The notes under the pieces: model-generated
What the model was told of the DNA's origin: nothing
Seen by the model: the letters and a program-made list of their open reading frames with translations, nothing else
Database searches by the model: none
Program-made: the position numbers and the translations under genes
DNA from: an uncultured Prevotellaceae bacterium
GTDB lineage: Bacteria; Bacteroidota; Bacteroidia; Bacteroidales; Bacteroidaceae
DNA: 64,000 nt
NCBI GenBank assembly: GCA_902767775.1
Contig: CACXIP010000003.1
Span: forward strand, 148,254-212,253
Reading direction: 5' to 3'
Shown: positions 43,179 to 51,851 of the stretch, one piece after another
Numbering within the stretch: position 1 is the stretch's first letter
Layout of the letters: each line of letters begins with the position of its first letter

Positions 43179-43976
43179 TTACTGTCGTTGCCTGACTGCC
43201 TCAAATAATAGGATGGCAGCACTGACTGAGACATTGAGGGAGTCAAGTTTTCCGAGCATGGGGATAAGGATATGGGCATCGGCAGCCTCTCTCCATATAT
43301 CGGTTAGTCCCGTTGCCTCCGTACCCATTACAATTGCAGTTGGTCGCCTCATGTCCACATTATAATATAAGTGCGAGTCCTGCAACTGTGCCGTGAGGAT
43401 GGATATACCATTATGTTTGAGGAAGGATATGCACTCCTCTGAACTGCAGGCGACACAAGGCACAGTGAAGATGGCACCTATGGAACTACGTATAAGATTA
43501 GGGTTGTAAAGGTCGGTAAGGGGGTCACATATGATGACTGCATCTGCCCTTGCTGCATCCGCAGAGCGCAGCACAGCCCCCAGATTGCCGGGCTTCTCTA
43601 CGCTCTCCAGTACGATGATGAGCGGACTATCACTGAGTCTCAGGTCATCCAATGTCTGTTTTCTCGCCTTGACAACCCCGACAATTCCCTCCGTCGAACC
43701 ACGATATGCGATTCGCTCATATACTGAGGGCGACACCTGATAAACAATGGCATCAGGCGACCATCTCTCCAACAAGGCATTGGCTTCGTCAGTTGCCAAT
43801 GAGGGACAGAGGAATATTTCCTCCGCTATGTACCCCGCCTCCTTGCAATGAGAGAGTTCCCTCAGTCCTTCAGCTACAAACAAGCCATTTTTCCTCCTCT
43901 CCCCAGCTTTCTGCTGCAGGGAGAGGAGACGTTTGATTTTGGGGTTTTGTGTACTGGTGATGTCGAATTGCTGCAT
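43179..43976 (-). CDS. TrmH/SpoU-family RNA 2'-O-methyltransferase
   Basis: 265 residues. An N-terminal RNA-binding domain (NPKIKRLLSLQQKAGERRKNGLFVAEG) precedes a SPOUT knot domain with LIIVLESVEKPGNLGAVLRSADAA, AIVMGTEATGL and LNVSVSAAILLFE. It methylates a ribose in rRNA or tRNA; the exact site cannot be read. Its start overlaps the stop of the FadL-type porin gene by one base on the same strand. Confidence 0.9.
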   Translation of the reverse strand: MQQFDITSTQNPKIKRLLSLQQKAGERRKNGLFVAEGLRELSHCKEAGYIAEEIFLCPSLATDEANALLERWSPDAIVYQVSPSVYERIAYRGSTEGIVGVVKARKQTLDDLRLSDSPLIIVLESVEKPGNLGAVLRSADAARADAVIICDPLTDLYNPNLIRSSIGAIFTVPCVACSSEECISFLKHNGISILTAQLQDSHLYYNVDMRRPTAIVMGTEATGLTDIWREAADAHILIPMLGKLDSLNVSVSAAILLFEAVRQRQ

Positions 43977-45349
43977 CAGAACTTATAATCTATGCCCACA
44001 CCGAACACGCTATTGGTCCGGGAGTAGGTGTCGGTTCCTGGCGTTCCCGTACCCAGATAATTATCCGTTTTCACGTCGTAATCGCTGTAGATGGAACAGA
44101 AATAGCTGACATTGAGTCTCAGGTTCTTGTTCAGATTGATTGCACCTCCCAGTCCTACACTATAACTGTCGCAGGCAAAGGATGTGTTGGTCTGATACTC
44201 ATCAGAGAGGCCATAGTCAGTACGTTGTCCACCAGCGCTGACAGTAAACATATCGTTGATGTCATACTCCACACCTGCCAGCACCTCATGTGTTCCGCCT
44301 TTCAGTTTCTCCTGACGGTCGTTGGACATTTTTGCATGTTTGTCGTCAAAGAAATGATATTCCAGGGCAGCCCTAAGTTTTGGGGTAAACTCATATTGGG
44401 CAGCCACAGCGAGCAGCGCCGGCATATCATATCGTGTCTTCTCGCAGTCCATGTAAGGTTTCATTTTGTTGCCAAGTTCTGCGTCTATCTTCTGCAGCAC
44501 CATCTTACCAGCATCAGTCTGTCCAAGATACGTCACAAGGCCCGTTCCCATGCTCGCTGTCAGTTCATTGGTGGTGTTGGGTATGTCAAGTTTTGTCCGG
44601 AACTCATACTTGGCACCTAAGGTAAGAGGTCCATTGTGATAGTCCACACTGATGATAGGCGTGAATCCCCATCCCTTCTGCTCAACATCGAGCTGCAGTT
44701 TTGCCAATTCGCCAAAAAGTTGATGCTGGTCGGCGATGACATGTCCCTGATAGTATCCGTCATAATAGTTGGCCCTCAGACCCACAGCCGCCGAGAAGTT
44801 GTCATGGAAACGGTAGGTGAAATTCAGTTGTCCCCCATAGATATATTGCTTGCCTTTCATCTGTGAGTCCAATTTGTATTGGCCAGGAATGATGCCATTC
44901 GCTGCAAACATAGAACCCAGCAACACGTTAAACATCGGCACTCCCTCCTTGTACTCAACGAATCCTCCGCTTCCCACGATTCCAATCATCGATGAGACGG
45001 CCCAATTGTCGTGCTTATATACAGCAAACAGCGCCGGCACAAAAGGAGCCGTTGCCTTTCCATGGAACTTGTGCGTCGGCTCACCATACATTGCCTGAAC
45101 CAAAGGATGCGTAGTGGTGATATCACGGTTCTGATGGGGACTCTGCCAGTTGAACGACAGTTGCCACCCCTCATGAGTCCATGCCAAACCAGCAGGGTTG
45201 CTGAAGGCAGCATCAATCTGATAGGTTGCTCCACGTGCGAACATTCTGTCGAATGCGATGTGGTAATTGGTGTTGGTCATCAGTCCGCCTGCCCATGAGA
45301 GGGAAAACGATGCTGCAGCCAACAAAAGAGTGAACAAAGATTTTTTCAT
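43976..45349 (-). CDS. OmpP1/FadL-family outer membrane protein
   Basis: 457 residues with a signal peptide ending SWA. The mature N terminus GGLMTNTNYHIAFDRMFARGA and the NPAGLAW motif near residue 53 are typical of FadL-type barrels that let hydrophobic compounds through the outer membrane, and the last residue is Phe as in most barrels. The N-terminal hatch has NTNYHIAF rather than the classical NPA-type sequence alone. Substrate unknown. Confidence 0.85.
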   Translation of the reverse strand: MKKSLFTLLLAAASFSLSWAGGLMTNTNYHIAFDRMFARGATYQIDAAFSNPAGLAWTHEGWQLSFNWQSPHQNRDITTTHPLVQAMYGEPTHKFHGKATAPFVPALFAVYKHDNWAVSSMIGIVGSGGFVEYKEGVPMFNVLLGSMFAANGIIPGQYKLDSQMKGKQYIYGGQLNFTYRFHDNFSAAVGLRANYYDGYYQGHVIADQHQLFGELAKLQLDVEQKGWGFTPIISVDYHNGPLTLGAKYEFRTKLDIPNTTNELTASMGTGLVTYLGQTDAGKMVLQKIDAELGNKMKPYMDCEKTRYDMPALLAVAAQYEFTPKLRAALEYHFFDDKHAKMSNDRQEKLKGGTHEVLAGVEYDINDMFTVSAGGQRTDYGLSDEYQTNTSFACDSYSVGLGGAINLNKNLRLNVSYFCSIYSDYDVKTDNYLGTGTPGTDTYSRTNSVFGVGIDYKF

Positions 45350-45376
45350 ATTTTTAGTAATTAAGAGTAATGAAAT

Positions 45377-46294
45377 TCAAACTACATCCACCACCAAACC
45401 CTCTTGTGCGAGCGTGGTGTTTGGGAATATTCTCCTTGCCTCCTCAAGCAGCAGCGACTCATCATTATAACGTGAACTATAGTGTCCAAGCAGTAGATGG
45501 TGCGCCTTTGCCTGCAATGCCACTTTTGCTGCCTCGGCCGCAGTGCTGTGGCAATATGCCTCTGCGAGGTCTTTATGACACTCATCATAGGTGCTCTCAT
45601 GATAGAGCAAGTTGACCCCCTCTATGAGTTGGTGCAACTCTAGAATGTATCGTGTATCCGAGCAGTAAGCAAAAGCCCTCGACGGGTCGGCAGCGACGAC
45701 AAGCCTACTGTTGTCCACCACATTCCCATCCTCATCCGTCCAGTCTGCCCCCATCTTGATATCCATGATTTTTGTCATGGGGATATGATAGAAATCTATC
45801 ATGTCGCGCCGGATGTGAGGCAGTGTGGGCTTTTCCCTGAAAAGATAGCCACAACATGGTATGCGGTGCTGAAGGGGCAGTGTGCTCACTGTCACAGCAC
45901 TGTCCTCATAGATGACTTGTGCCACTGTGGTGTCCACAGGATGAAACGCCACCTCAAACTCCAGATTGGCAGCAAACATGGCAAGCATATCGTCGAGCAG
46001 CCGTTTGAGAGCAACTGGAGCGTATATGTGCAGTGGAACTTTCCTGCCAGAAAGGGCAAACGAACAAATCAGTCCGATAAGCCCAAAGCAGTGGTCGCCA
46101 TGCAGATGAGAGATGAAGACTGCCTTGAGACGGGTGAACCTGACTTTGGTACGCCGCAACTGTATCTGTGTCCCCTCGCCACAATCGACCATAAAGACAC
46201 GTCCCCTCACCTCTACCACCTGCGACGATGCATAGTGGCGGGTGGTAGGTTTGGCACTGCCGCATCCCAGGACATGAACTTTAAATGGTTCCAT
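45377..46294 (-). CDS. rnz: ribonuclease Z
   Basis: 305 residues. Metallo-beta-lactamase fold with VLGCGSAKPTTRHYASSQVVEV at the N terminus, the zinc motif HLHGDHCFGL, a flexible-arm insertion and C-terminal YHESTYDE, HSTAAEAAKVA and LGHYSSRY. It trims the 3' ends of tRNA precursors, fitting the tRNA genes here that do not encode CCA. It sits upstream of the porin gene with a 27-base gap. Confidence 0.92.
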   Translation of the reverse strand: MEPFKVHVLGCGSAKPTTRHYASSQVVEVRGRVFMVDCGEGTQIQLRRTKVRFTRLKAVFISHLHGDHCFGLIGLICSFALSGRKVPLHIYAPVALKRLLDDMLAMFAANLEFEVAFHPVDTTVAQVIYEDSAVTVSTLPLQHRIPCCGYLFREKPTLPHIRRDMIDFYHIPMTKIMDIKMGADWTDEDGNVVDNSRLVVAADPSRAFAYCSDTRYILELHQLIEGVNLLYHESTYDECHKDLAEAYCHSTAAEAAKVALQAKAHHLLLGHYSSRYNDESLLLEEARRIFPNTTLAQEGLVVDVV

Positions 46295-46303
46295 GGCTGC
46301 AGG

Positions 46304-46891
46304 TCACAACTGCCTTTTGAAAGCGAAGATGCCTTTGTCGTTCTCGAGGTAGAGCGAGTCTTGGTCGAGGTTGACAATATCAAAGGTGTCTTTTGACAAA
46401 ATGAGATGCCCGTTGAAGATTTTCCAAGAGGTGTAGGGATTGGACTCGGCTGTGACATTCGATTCCACCACACCACCATCCTTGATTTCAAAGTTTTTGT
46501 CCAGACTGGTCCACCGCCCCATGAGCGACGTGATGTTGATGACCTTCTGGGCGGTGTTCTCGTCCTTCCCTATCACACCGATGACCGCCATCTTGTCGCC
46601 TTGGAACTGTCCGCCCTGTACGTCGGCATCCCCATCCTCGCCGACGAAGACATACTCGACAGTGTCACCGCTGTTGGTGAGCAGTGTCAGTGAGTTCATG
46701 GCTGCATCGATACATTCTCCATAGACTGTGCTGTCGCCCACTTCCGCTTCCACATTCTCGTCCATCTTGACGACCGGCAGGTTGTTCTCTTCTGTCTTTT
46801 TCTTGCAACCCATCATGATGAGAAGCACTAATGCAGCGGAAAGCAGCAGACTGAAGTATCTCTTTGTTGTGATGATGCGATAAATATTCAT
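46304..46891 (-). CDS. lipocalin-like lipoprotein of unknown function
   Basis: 195 residues from MNIYRIITTKRYFS. A lipoprotein signal with a lipobox ending MMGC (Cys about 28) is followed by KKK and a beta-rich domain (MGRWTSLDKNFEIKDGGVVESN...LYLENDKGIFAF) that resembles lipocalin-like domains of Bacteroidales. The start overlaps the mazG stop by four bases (ATGA), which selects it over an ATG 13 codons earlier. Role unknown. Confidence 0.7.
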   Translation of the reverse strand: MNIYRIITTKRYFSLLLSAALVLLIMMGCKKKTEENNLPVVKMDENVEAEVGDSTVYGECIDAAMNSLTLLTNSGDTVEYVFVGEDGDADVQGGQFQGDKMAVIGVIGKDENTAQKVINITSLMGRWTSLDKNFEIKDGGVVESNVTAESNPYTSWKIFNGHLILSKDTFDIVNLDQDSLYLENDKGIFAFKRQL

Positions 46892-47685
46892 GATTGTTGT
46901 TCGTTTTCCAATTTCTTTGCTTCGTTCCACAGTTCATCCATCTCCTCGAGAGTCATCTGTGTAAGTGTTTTTCCCACTCTGATGGAGTGTTGCTCCACAT
47001 AATTGAAACGTCTGATAAATTTTTGGTTGGTATGCTCCAATGCATTGTCTGGATTGAGATGATAAAGTCTTGCGGCATTGATGATACTGAAGATGAAGTC
47101 GCCGAGTTCCTCAGTAGATTTCTGCTTGTCGCCTTTTTTAAGTTCAGCCTCCAACTCTCCCAATTCCTCTCTCACCTTTTGCCACACATCCTCTGGTTGT
47201 TCCCAGTCAAATCCGACATTGCGCGCCTTGTCCTGAATGCGGTATGCCTTGATGATGCTTGGCAATGCTGCCGGCACCCCTGAGAGCACCGTTTTGTTGC
47301 CGTCTTTCTCACGCAGTTTGATTTGCTCCCAGTTTTGCAGCACCTGCTCAGCAGACTCTGCTTTCTCCTTGCCATATACATGTGGATGCCGGAAGATGAG
47401 CTTGTCGGCTTGTTTATTGCATACATCGGCAATGTCGAAGTCCTCCTTTTCCTGTCCGATAAGTGCATAGAAGCATACATGCATGATGACATCTCCCAAT
47501 TCCTTGCAAATGTTCTTGCTGTCGTCCTTCATGAGTGCTTCGCACAGTTCAAAGACTTCCTCTATGGTATTGGGTCTGAGGCTCTCGTTGGTTTGTTTCC
47601 TGTCCCAGGGACATTCCACTCTTAGTCTGTCGAGCACGTCGAGCAGTCGTCCGAAGGCCTCCAATTTCTCTTCTCTTGTATGCAT
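46888..47685 (-). CDS. mazG: MazG-type nucleoside triphosphate pyrophosphohydrolase
   Basis: 265 residues with the tandem MazG arrangement: CPWDRKQTNESLRPNTIEEVFELCEAL near 20-46 (EExxE metal site) and a second helical repeat with STEELGDFIFSIINAARL near 190-208. It removes non-canonical or excess NTPs and lowers cellular ppGpp indirectly in other bacteria. A -7 box TAAGTTTG (47721-47728, minus strand) lies 36 bases upstream. Confidence 0.92.
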   Translation of the reverse strand: MHTREEKLEAFGRLLDVLDRLRVECPWDRKQTNESLRPNTIEEVFELCEALMKDDSKNICKELGDVIMHVCFYALIGQEKEDFDIADVCNKQADKLIFRHPHVYGKEKAESAEQVLQNWEQIKLREKDGNKTVLSGVPAALPSIIKAYRIQDKARNVGFDWEQPEDVWQKVREELGELEAELKKGDKQKSTEELGDFIFSIINAARLYHLNPDNALEHTNQKFIRRFNYVEQHSIRVGKTLTQMTLEEMDELWNEAKKLENEQQS

Positions 47686-47769
47686 GATATGTTGGTGTTC
47701 AAAGATATCTTTTTGAGTTGCAAACTTACTACTTTTTTTTGTAAATGCGCACGAATTGCTGGTATTTTT

Positions 47770-48621
47770 TCACTGTCCTTTTTCTTTAGCCTTTTGTCTT
47801 TCTATTCTTGCCTTGTATACCTTACTGTTTGGAAAGACAGATTCAAAATAGATTTTGGGGATAATACCGACATTCTGTTGCGGTGTAATCATTCCAGAAG
47901 AAGAGATGACGGTACCGTCACCGAACTTCGCCTCAAACGACCATTCCTGTCCATCGAGAATCCTGTGTTGTGGAATGTCAGGCAGGTCATACTTTCTGAA
48001 ATGATACCCACTGTGGAGCTGATACAAATGTTCGGTGATAATGGCATCACGCATCATGTCAAGATATTTTTTGTCTACCTTGAACTTAAAATCCCGATAC
48101 GAATAATTGACGAGAGCCGAGTCTTCATCCAATTTGGAAATAGTGAAAGGCAGGTCTGGATTGTGCATCATGCCCGACGAACTATAACTGACGGATAGCA
48201 GTTCTCCTTTAGGCTCAGGTCTTTGGTCTGCCTTTTTGTTGCTTTCCAAAATGCCGCATTCACGGGCATATAAGTCATAACGAAGTTCCTCACGGTCAAT
48301 CAGTTCCAACGCCACTTTCGCCTTGGCCCTGCCTTTCTCATCCAAGGCATTGCAGCGCTCTTTTATAAAACAGTTTTGCTCATGTCTCTTCTGAATGCTG
48401 TCGTCTTTGAGTTTTGCAGTTTCTTCATCCCACTTGGCCAAATCATACAGTTCATCGACACAGGATCGGTCATCGGTCATCAGTCTGGGCAGTGGAGCAC
48501 TCAGTTTCGCCAGTTTCAGCAAAGACTTGACCTTTTTCATCTCTTTTTGAATAAACTCTGCCTGTGCTGAAGCCCCCATACCGATGAGCATCATTATAGT
48601 CATCATTATTAATTTTCGCAT
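47770..48621 (-). CDS. secreted protein of unknown function
   Basis: 283 residues from MRKLIMMTIMMLIGMGASAQ, a clear signal peptide. The mature part is charged and helical to about residue 140, then beta-rich (LSVSYSSSGMMHNPDLPFTISKLDEDSALVNYSYRDFKF). I do not recognise a family. Three cysteines in the helical region (SCVDELYD, NCFIKERCNAL) could form disulfides. A -7 box TATCTTTG at 48648-48655 on the minus strand supports the chosen start; it is divergent from the RelA/SpoT gene. Confidence 0.65.
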   Translation of the reverse strand: MRKLIMMTIMMLIGMGASAQAEFIQKEMKKVKSLLKLAKLSAPLPRLMTDDRSCVDELYDLAKWDEETAKLKDDSIQKRHEQNCFIKERCNALDEKGRAKAKVALELIDREELRYDLYARECGILESNKKADQRPEPKGELLSVSYSSSGMMHNPDLPFTISKLDEDSALVNYSYRDFKFKVDKKYLDMMRDAIITEHLYQLHSGYHFRKYDLPDIPQHRILDGQEWSFEAKFGDGTVISSSGMITPQQNVGIIPKIYFESVFPNSKVYKARIERQKAKEKGQ

Positions 48622-48753
48622 ATTCCGGTATTTGTTGGTTGACAAGGCAAAGATAATGTAAAGATGATGAAAAGCGAAATGAAAAGGTAAGTTTTTTTAA
48701 GATATGGACACTATTATTTCATTAAAAAAGTGAGAATATTGGCAATTAATGTG

Positions 48754-48761
48754 TAACTTTG
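48754..48761 (+). promoter_or_regulatory. -7 box of the RelA/SpoT gene
   Basis: TAACTTTG, 25 bases before the ATG at 48786. A TTG start at 48759 would lie within the box, so it is rejected. Confidence 0.7.
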
Positions 48762-48785
48762 CTATCTCAACAAGTAAGATTGGAA

Positions 48786-50993
48786 ATGGAGAAATTGCAA
48801 TTTACAGATACAGAGAAACTTGCTGTTGCCGAACAGTTGACTCTTTTAAAATCATCTCTTGGCGACTGGCTTCAGCCCGATGATGAGATAAAGATACGTA
48901 GTTTGATAAAGGAAGCCCTTGAGAATGAGCAAATTCAGCGCAATGTCTTTGGCCTCAATCCGATGTTGTTCGGACTGCAGACCGCCCAGATAGCATTAGA
49001 GGAGATAGGTCTGAAGCGCGAGGGCATATTGGCCATCATCATCTATTCCTGCCAACTGAGCGACCACCACACCACAGAGGAGATTGCCTCAATGTTTGGA
49101 GAGGGTGTTGCCCACATCATCCACGGCCTGCAGCGTATACAGCAACTGTATATGAAAAGTCCCTCTGTGGAGAGCGAGAATTTCCGCAATCTTCTCATCT
49201 CTTTTGCTGAGGACATGCGTGTGATTCTCATCATGATAGCCGACCGCGTGAACCTTATGCGCCAAATCCGCGACACCGAACATGAGGAAGAGAAGCGACG
49301 TGTGTCGGAAGAGGCCTCCTATCTCTATGCCCCTCTTGCCCACAAGCTAGGTCTTTACAAATTGAAGAGCGAGTTGGAAGACCTCAGTCTGAAATACCTT
49401 GAGCATGATGCCTACTACATGATTAAGGACAAGCTCAATGCCACCAAGCGTTCGCGTGATGCCTATATAGAGCGCTTCATCCGTCCTATAGACGAGAAAT
49501 TGCGTGAAAGCGGCCTCATCTTCCATATGAAAGGCCGTACGAAGAGCATCCACAGTATCTGGCAGAAGATGAAGAAGCAGAAATGTGGTTTTGAGGGCAT
49601 CTATGACCTCTTTGCCATCCGCATCATCATCGATGCACCGATAGAGAAGGAAAAGATGCAATGCTGGCAGACGTTCTCCATCATCACCGACATGTACCAG
49701 CCCAACCCCAAGCGTATGCGCGACTGGCTCTCTGTGCCCAAGTCCAATGGTTACGAGAGCCTTCACATCACCGTGCTTGGTCCCGAGAACAAATGGGTGG
49801 AGGTGCAGATACGCACAGAGAGGATGGACGAGGTGGCTGAGCGAGGACTTGCCGCCCACTGGCGCTACAAAGGCGTGAAGGGCGACACCAGCATAGACGA
49901 CTGGCTGAACAACATCCGCTCTGCTTTGGAGAGCAATGACGACCTTCAGATGATGGACCAGTTTAAGATGGACCTCTATGAGGACGAGGTGTTTGTCTTT
50001 ACTCCAAAAGGCGACTTGCTGAAATTCCCCAAGGGCGCCACGGTGCTCGACTTCGCCTACCACATCCACTCGAATGTGGGCAACCGCTGCGTGGGTGGGC
50101 GCATCAACAACAAGATGGTGCCGGTGAGGGAACCTTTGCGAAGCGGCGACACCGTGGAAGTGCTCACCTCCAACAGTCAGAAACCCAAACAAGACTGGCT
50201 CGGCATTGTGAAGACTTCGCGCGCAAAGTCAAAGATTCGCCTGGCGCTGAAGGAGACACAGGTGAAAGACGGCCTGTTTGCCAAAGAGATGCTTGAGCGG
50301 CGTTTCAAGAATAGGAAAATCGAGATGGAGGAGGCGACGATGTCACATCTCATCCACAAATTGGGGTTCAAAGAGACACGCGATTTCTACAAGCAACTGG
50401 CAGAGGAGAAGCTCGACCCCAACGAGGTGATTGAGAAATACATCGAGGTGCGCGACCACGACCAAGGCAACGCCCCACAGGCTCCCGTCAGGAGCGCTGG
50501 CGAGTTCACCTACGCCAATCCCGATGAAGAGATAGTCCGCCGCAACGACGATGTGCTGGTCATCGACCAGAACCTCCGTGGCATCGACTTTCAGTTGGCC
50601 AAATGCTGCAACCCTATCTACGGCGACAAAATATTCGGTTTTGTAACCATCAATGGCGGCATCAAAATTCACCGCACCGACTGCCCCAATGCTCCCGAAC
50701 TGCGACGCCGTTTCGGTTACAGGATGGTGCGTGCCAAGTGGAGCGGTAAAGGTTCTTCACAATATTCCATCACCCTGCGCGTGGTTGGCAATGACGACAT
50801 CGGGATTGTGAACAACATCACAAGCATTATATCCAAAGATGAGAAAATCGTGATGCGGTCGATCAATATCGACAGCCATGACGGTCTTTTCGGCGGTATA
50901 CTCGTGGTGCAGATAGACGACACCTCACGCTTGGAGGCGCTGATTAAGAAACTGCGCACCGTGAAGGGGGTGAAGCAGGTTGAAAGACTATAG
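48786..50993 (+). CDS. RelA/SpoT-family (p)ppGpp synthetase, degenerate hydrolase site
   Basis: 735 residues. The N-terminal HD-hydrolase region keeps the fold (TTEEIASMFGEGVAHIIHGLQRI) but the catalytic HDxxED is replaced by SCQLSDHHTTEE near 88-99, so hydrolase activity is unlikely. The synthetase domain is intact: KGRTKSIHSIWQKM, IYDLFAIRIIID, RMRDWLSVPKSNGYESLHI. TGS (EVFVFTPKGDLLKFPKGATVLDFAYHIH), a helical/zinc-finger-like region (LAKCCNPIYGD) and a C-terminal ACT domain (SITLRVVGNDDIGIVNNIT) follow. It probably makes (p)ppGpp on starvation. Stop overlaps the convergent TetR gene by six bases. Confidence 0.88.
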   Translation: MEKLQFTDTEKLAVAEQLTLLKSSLGDWLQPDDEIKIRSLIKEALENEQIQRNVFGLNPMLFGLQTAQIALEEIGLKREGILAIIIYSCQLSDHHTTEEIASMFGEGVAHIIHGLQRIQQLYMKSPSVESENFRNLLISFAEDMRVILIMIADRVNLMRQIRDTEHEEEKRRVSEEASYLYAPLAHKLGLYKLKSELEDLSLKYLEHDAYYMIKDKLNATKRSRDAYIERFIRPIDEKLRESGLIFHMKGRTKSIHSIWQKMKKQKCGFEGIYDLFAIRIIIDAPIEKEKMQCWQTFSIITDMYQPNPKRMRDWLSVPKSNGYESLHITVLGPENKWVEVQIRTERMDEVAERGLAAHWRYKGVKGDTSIDDWLNNIRSALESNDDLQMMDQFKMDLYEDEVFVFTPKGDLLKFPKGATVLDFAYHIHSNVGNRCVGGRINNKMVPVREPLRSGDTVEVLTSNSQKPKQDWLGIVKTSRAKSKIRLALKETQVKDGLFAKEMLERRFKNRKIEMEEATMSHLIHKLGFKETRDFYKQLAEEKLDPNEVIEKYIEVRDHDQGNAPQAPVRSAGEFTYANPDEEIVRRNDDVLVIDQNLRGIDFQLAKCCNPIYGDKIFGFVTINGGIKIHRTDCPNAPELRRRFGYRMVRAKWSGKGSSQYSITLRVVGNDDIGIVNNITSIISKDEKIVMRSINIDSHDGLFGGILVVQIDDTSRLEALIKKLRTVKGVKQVERL

Positions 50994-51611
50994 CTCCAAT
51001 CGGCTGATATATTTCAGTCCCTTGTCGGTGCAGAAGCCACGGAGGATGACTATGATGACATTTTGGATGATATCCGAAAGGGGGATGGTCTTGTAGAGCT
51101 CCCTTTCAACGACTTGCTTCATAAAGGCATCAATCATGATGTTGAAAATCTCATAATTGATGTCGCTTCTGAAAAAGCCCTCCTCCACACCACGATGCAT
51201 GAAGCCCGTAGTGCGACTGCTCTGCTTTTCACGTCTCTCCTCGATATACCTCTTCACCCTGGGATATTTCACCAGTTCAACATAGAACTGCGGATTGGTT
51301 TTGCTGCTGTCCTCGATATGCAACCTCATAAAGGAAACGAGGATGTCCATCACACTGCTGTCGGGTGCAAGTTGCTCAGCCAATATTCTTTCCATTGTCT
51401 CATCGTGGTCGCGGACACACTCATAGAGCAGCAATTCCTTGTTGCTGTAAATCTCATACAGCGTCCGTTTCGAGATAGACAATTGGCTGGCGATGTCATC
51501 CATCCTGACGGCCCTTACCCCTTTTTGACGAAACGCCTTCATGGCGGCAGCCAAAATGCGCTGCCGAAGTTCCTGTCGATAATTGCCTGATTCCATATTG
51601 TGATTTGCCAT
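50988..51611 (-). CDS. TetR-family transcriptional regulator
   Basis: 207 residues from MANHNMESG. The helix-turn-helix is RILAAAMKAFRQKGVRAVRMDDIASQLSISKRTLYEIYSNKELLLYEC (about 17-64), followed by a helical ligand domain. A minus-strand -7 box TATATTTG at 51635-51642 lies 24 bases upstream; it rules out the ATG at 51632. No divergent transporter is adjacent; the next gene upstream is a secreted peptidase on the other strand. Ligand and target unknown. Confidence 0.85.
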   Translation of the reverse strand: MANHNMESGNYRQELRQRILAAAMKAFRQKGVRAVRMDDIASQLSISKRTLYEIYSNKELLLYECVRDHDETMERILAEQLAPDSSVMDILVSFMRLHIEDSSKTNPQFYVELVKYPRVKRYIEERREKQSSRTTGFMHRGVEEGFFRSDINYEIFNIMIDAFMKQVVERELYKTIPLSDIIQNVIIVILRGFCTDKGLKYISRLEL

Positions 51612-51851
51612 AGGGGACGATTGAAATAACACTGCAAATATACGAATAAGCGAGTGGAAAGCAAAATAAAAGGCATTTTTATTTTCTTTCCGAGCACAAA
51701 TCTTTCTATGTGCCTCTTTACCTTTGTGTTGGAGTATAACAAATTGCGGAAATCATCAAAAAAGACAATGAAAAAACCAAAAGTTGTAGTATTATTGTTG
51801 AAAAATGTATTTACTTTGCATCCGAAATAACCAACATAACAACAGCATATC

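Noticed and set aside
48759-48785. Upstream TTG start of the RelA/SpoT gene
   Set aside because: It lies inside the -7 promoter box, so it would not be transcribed.
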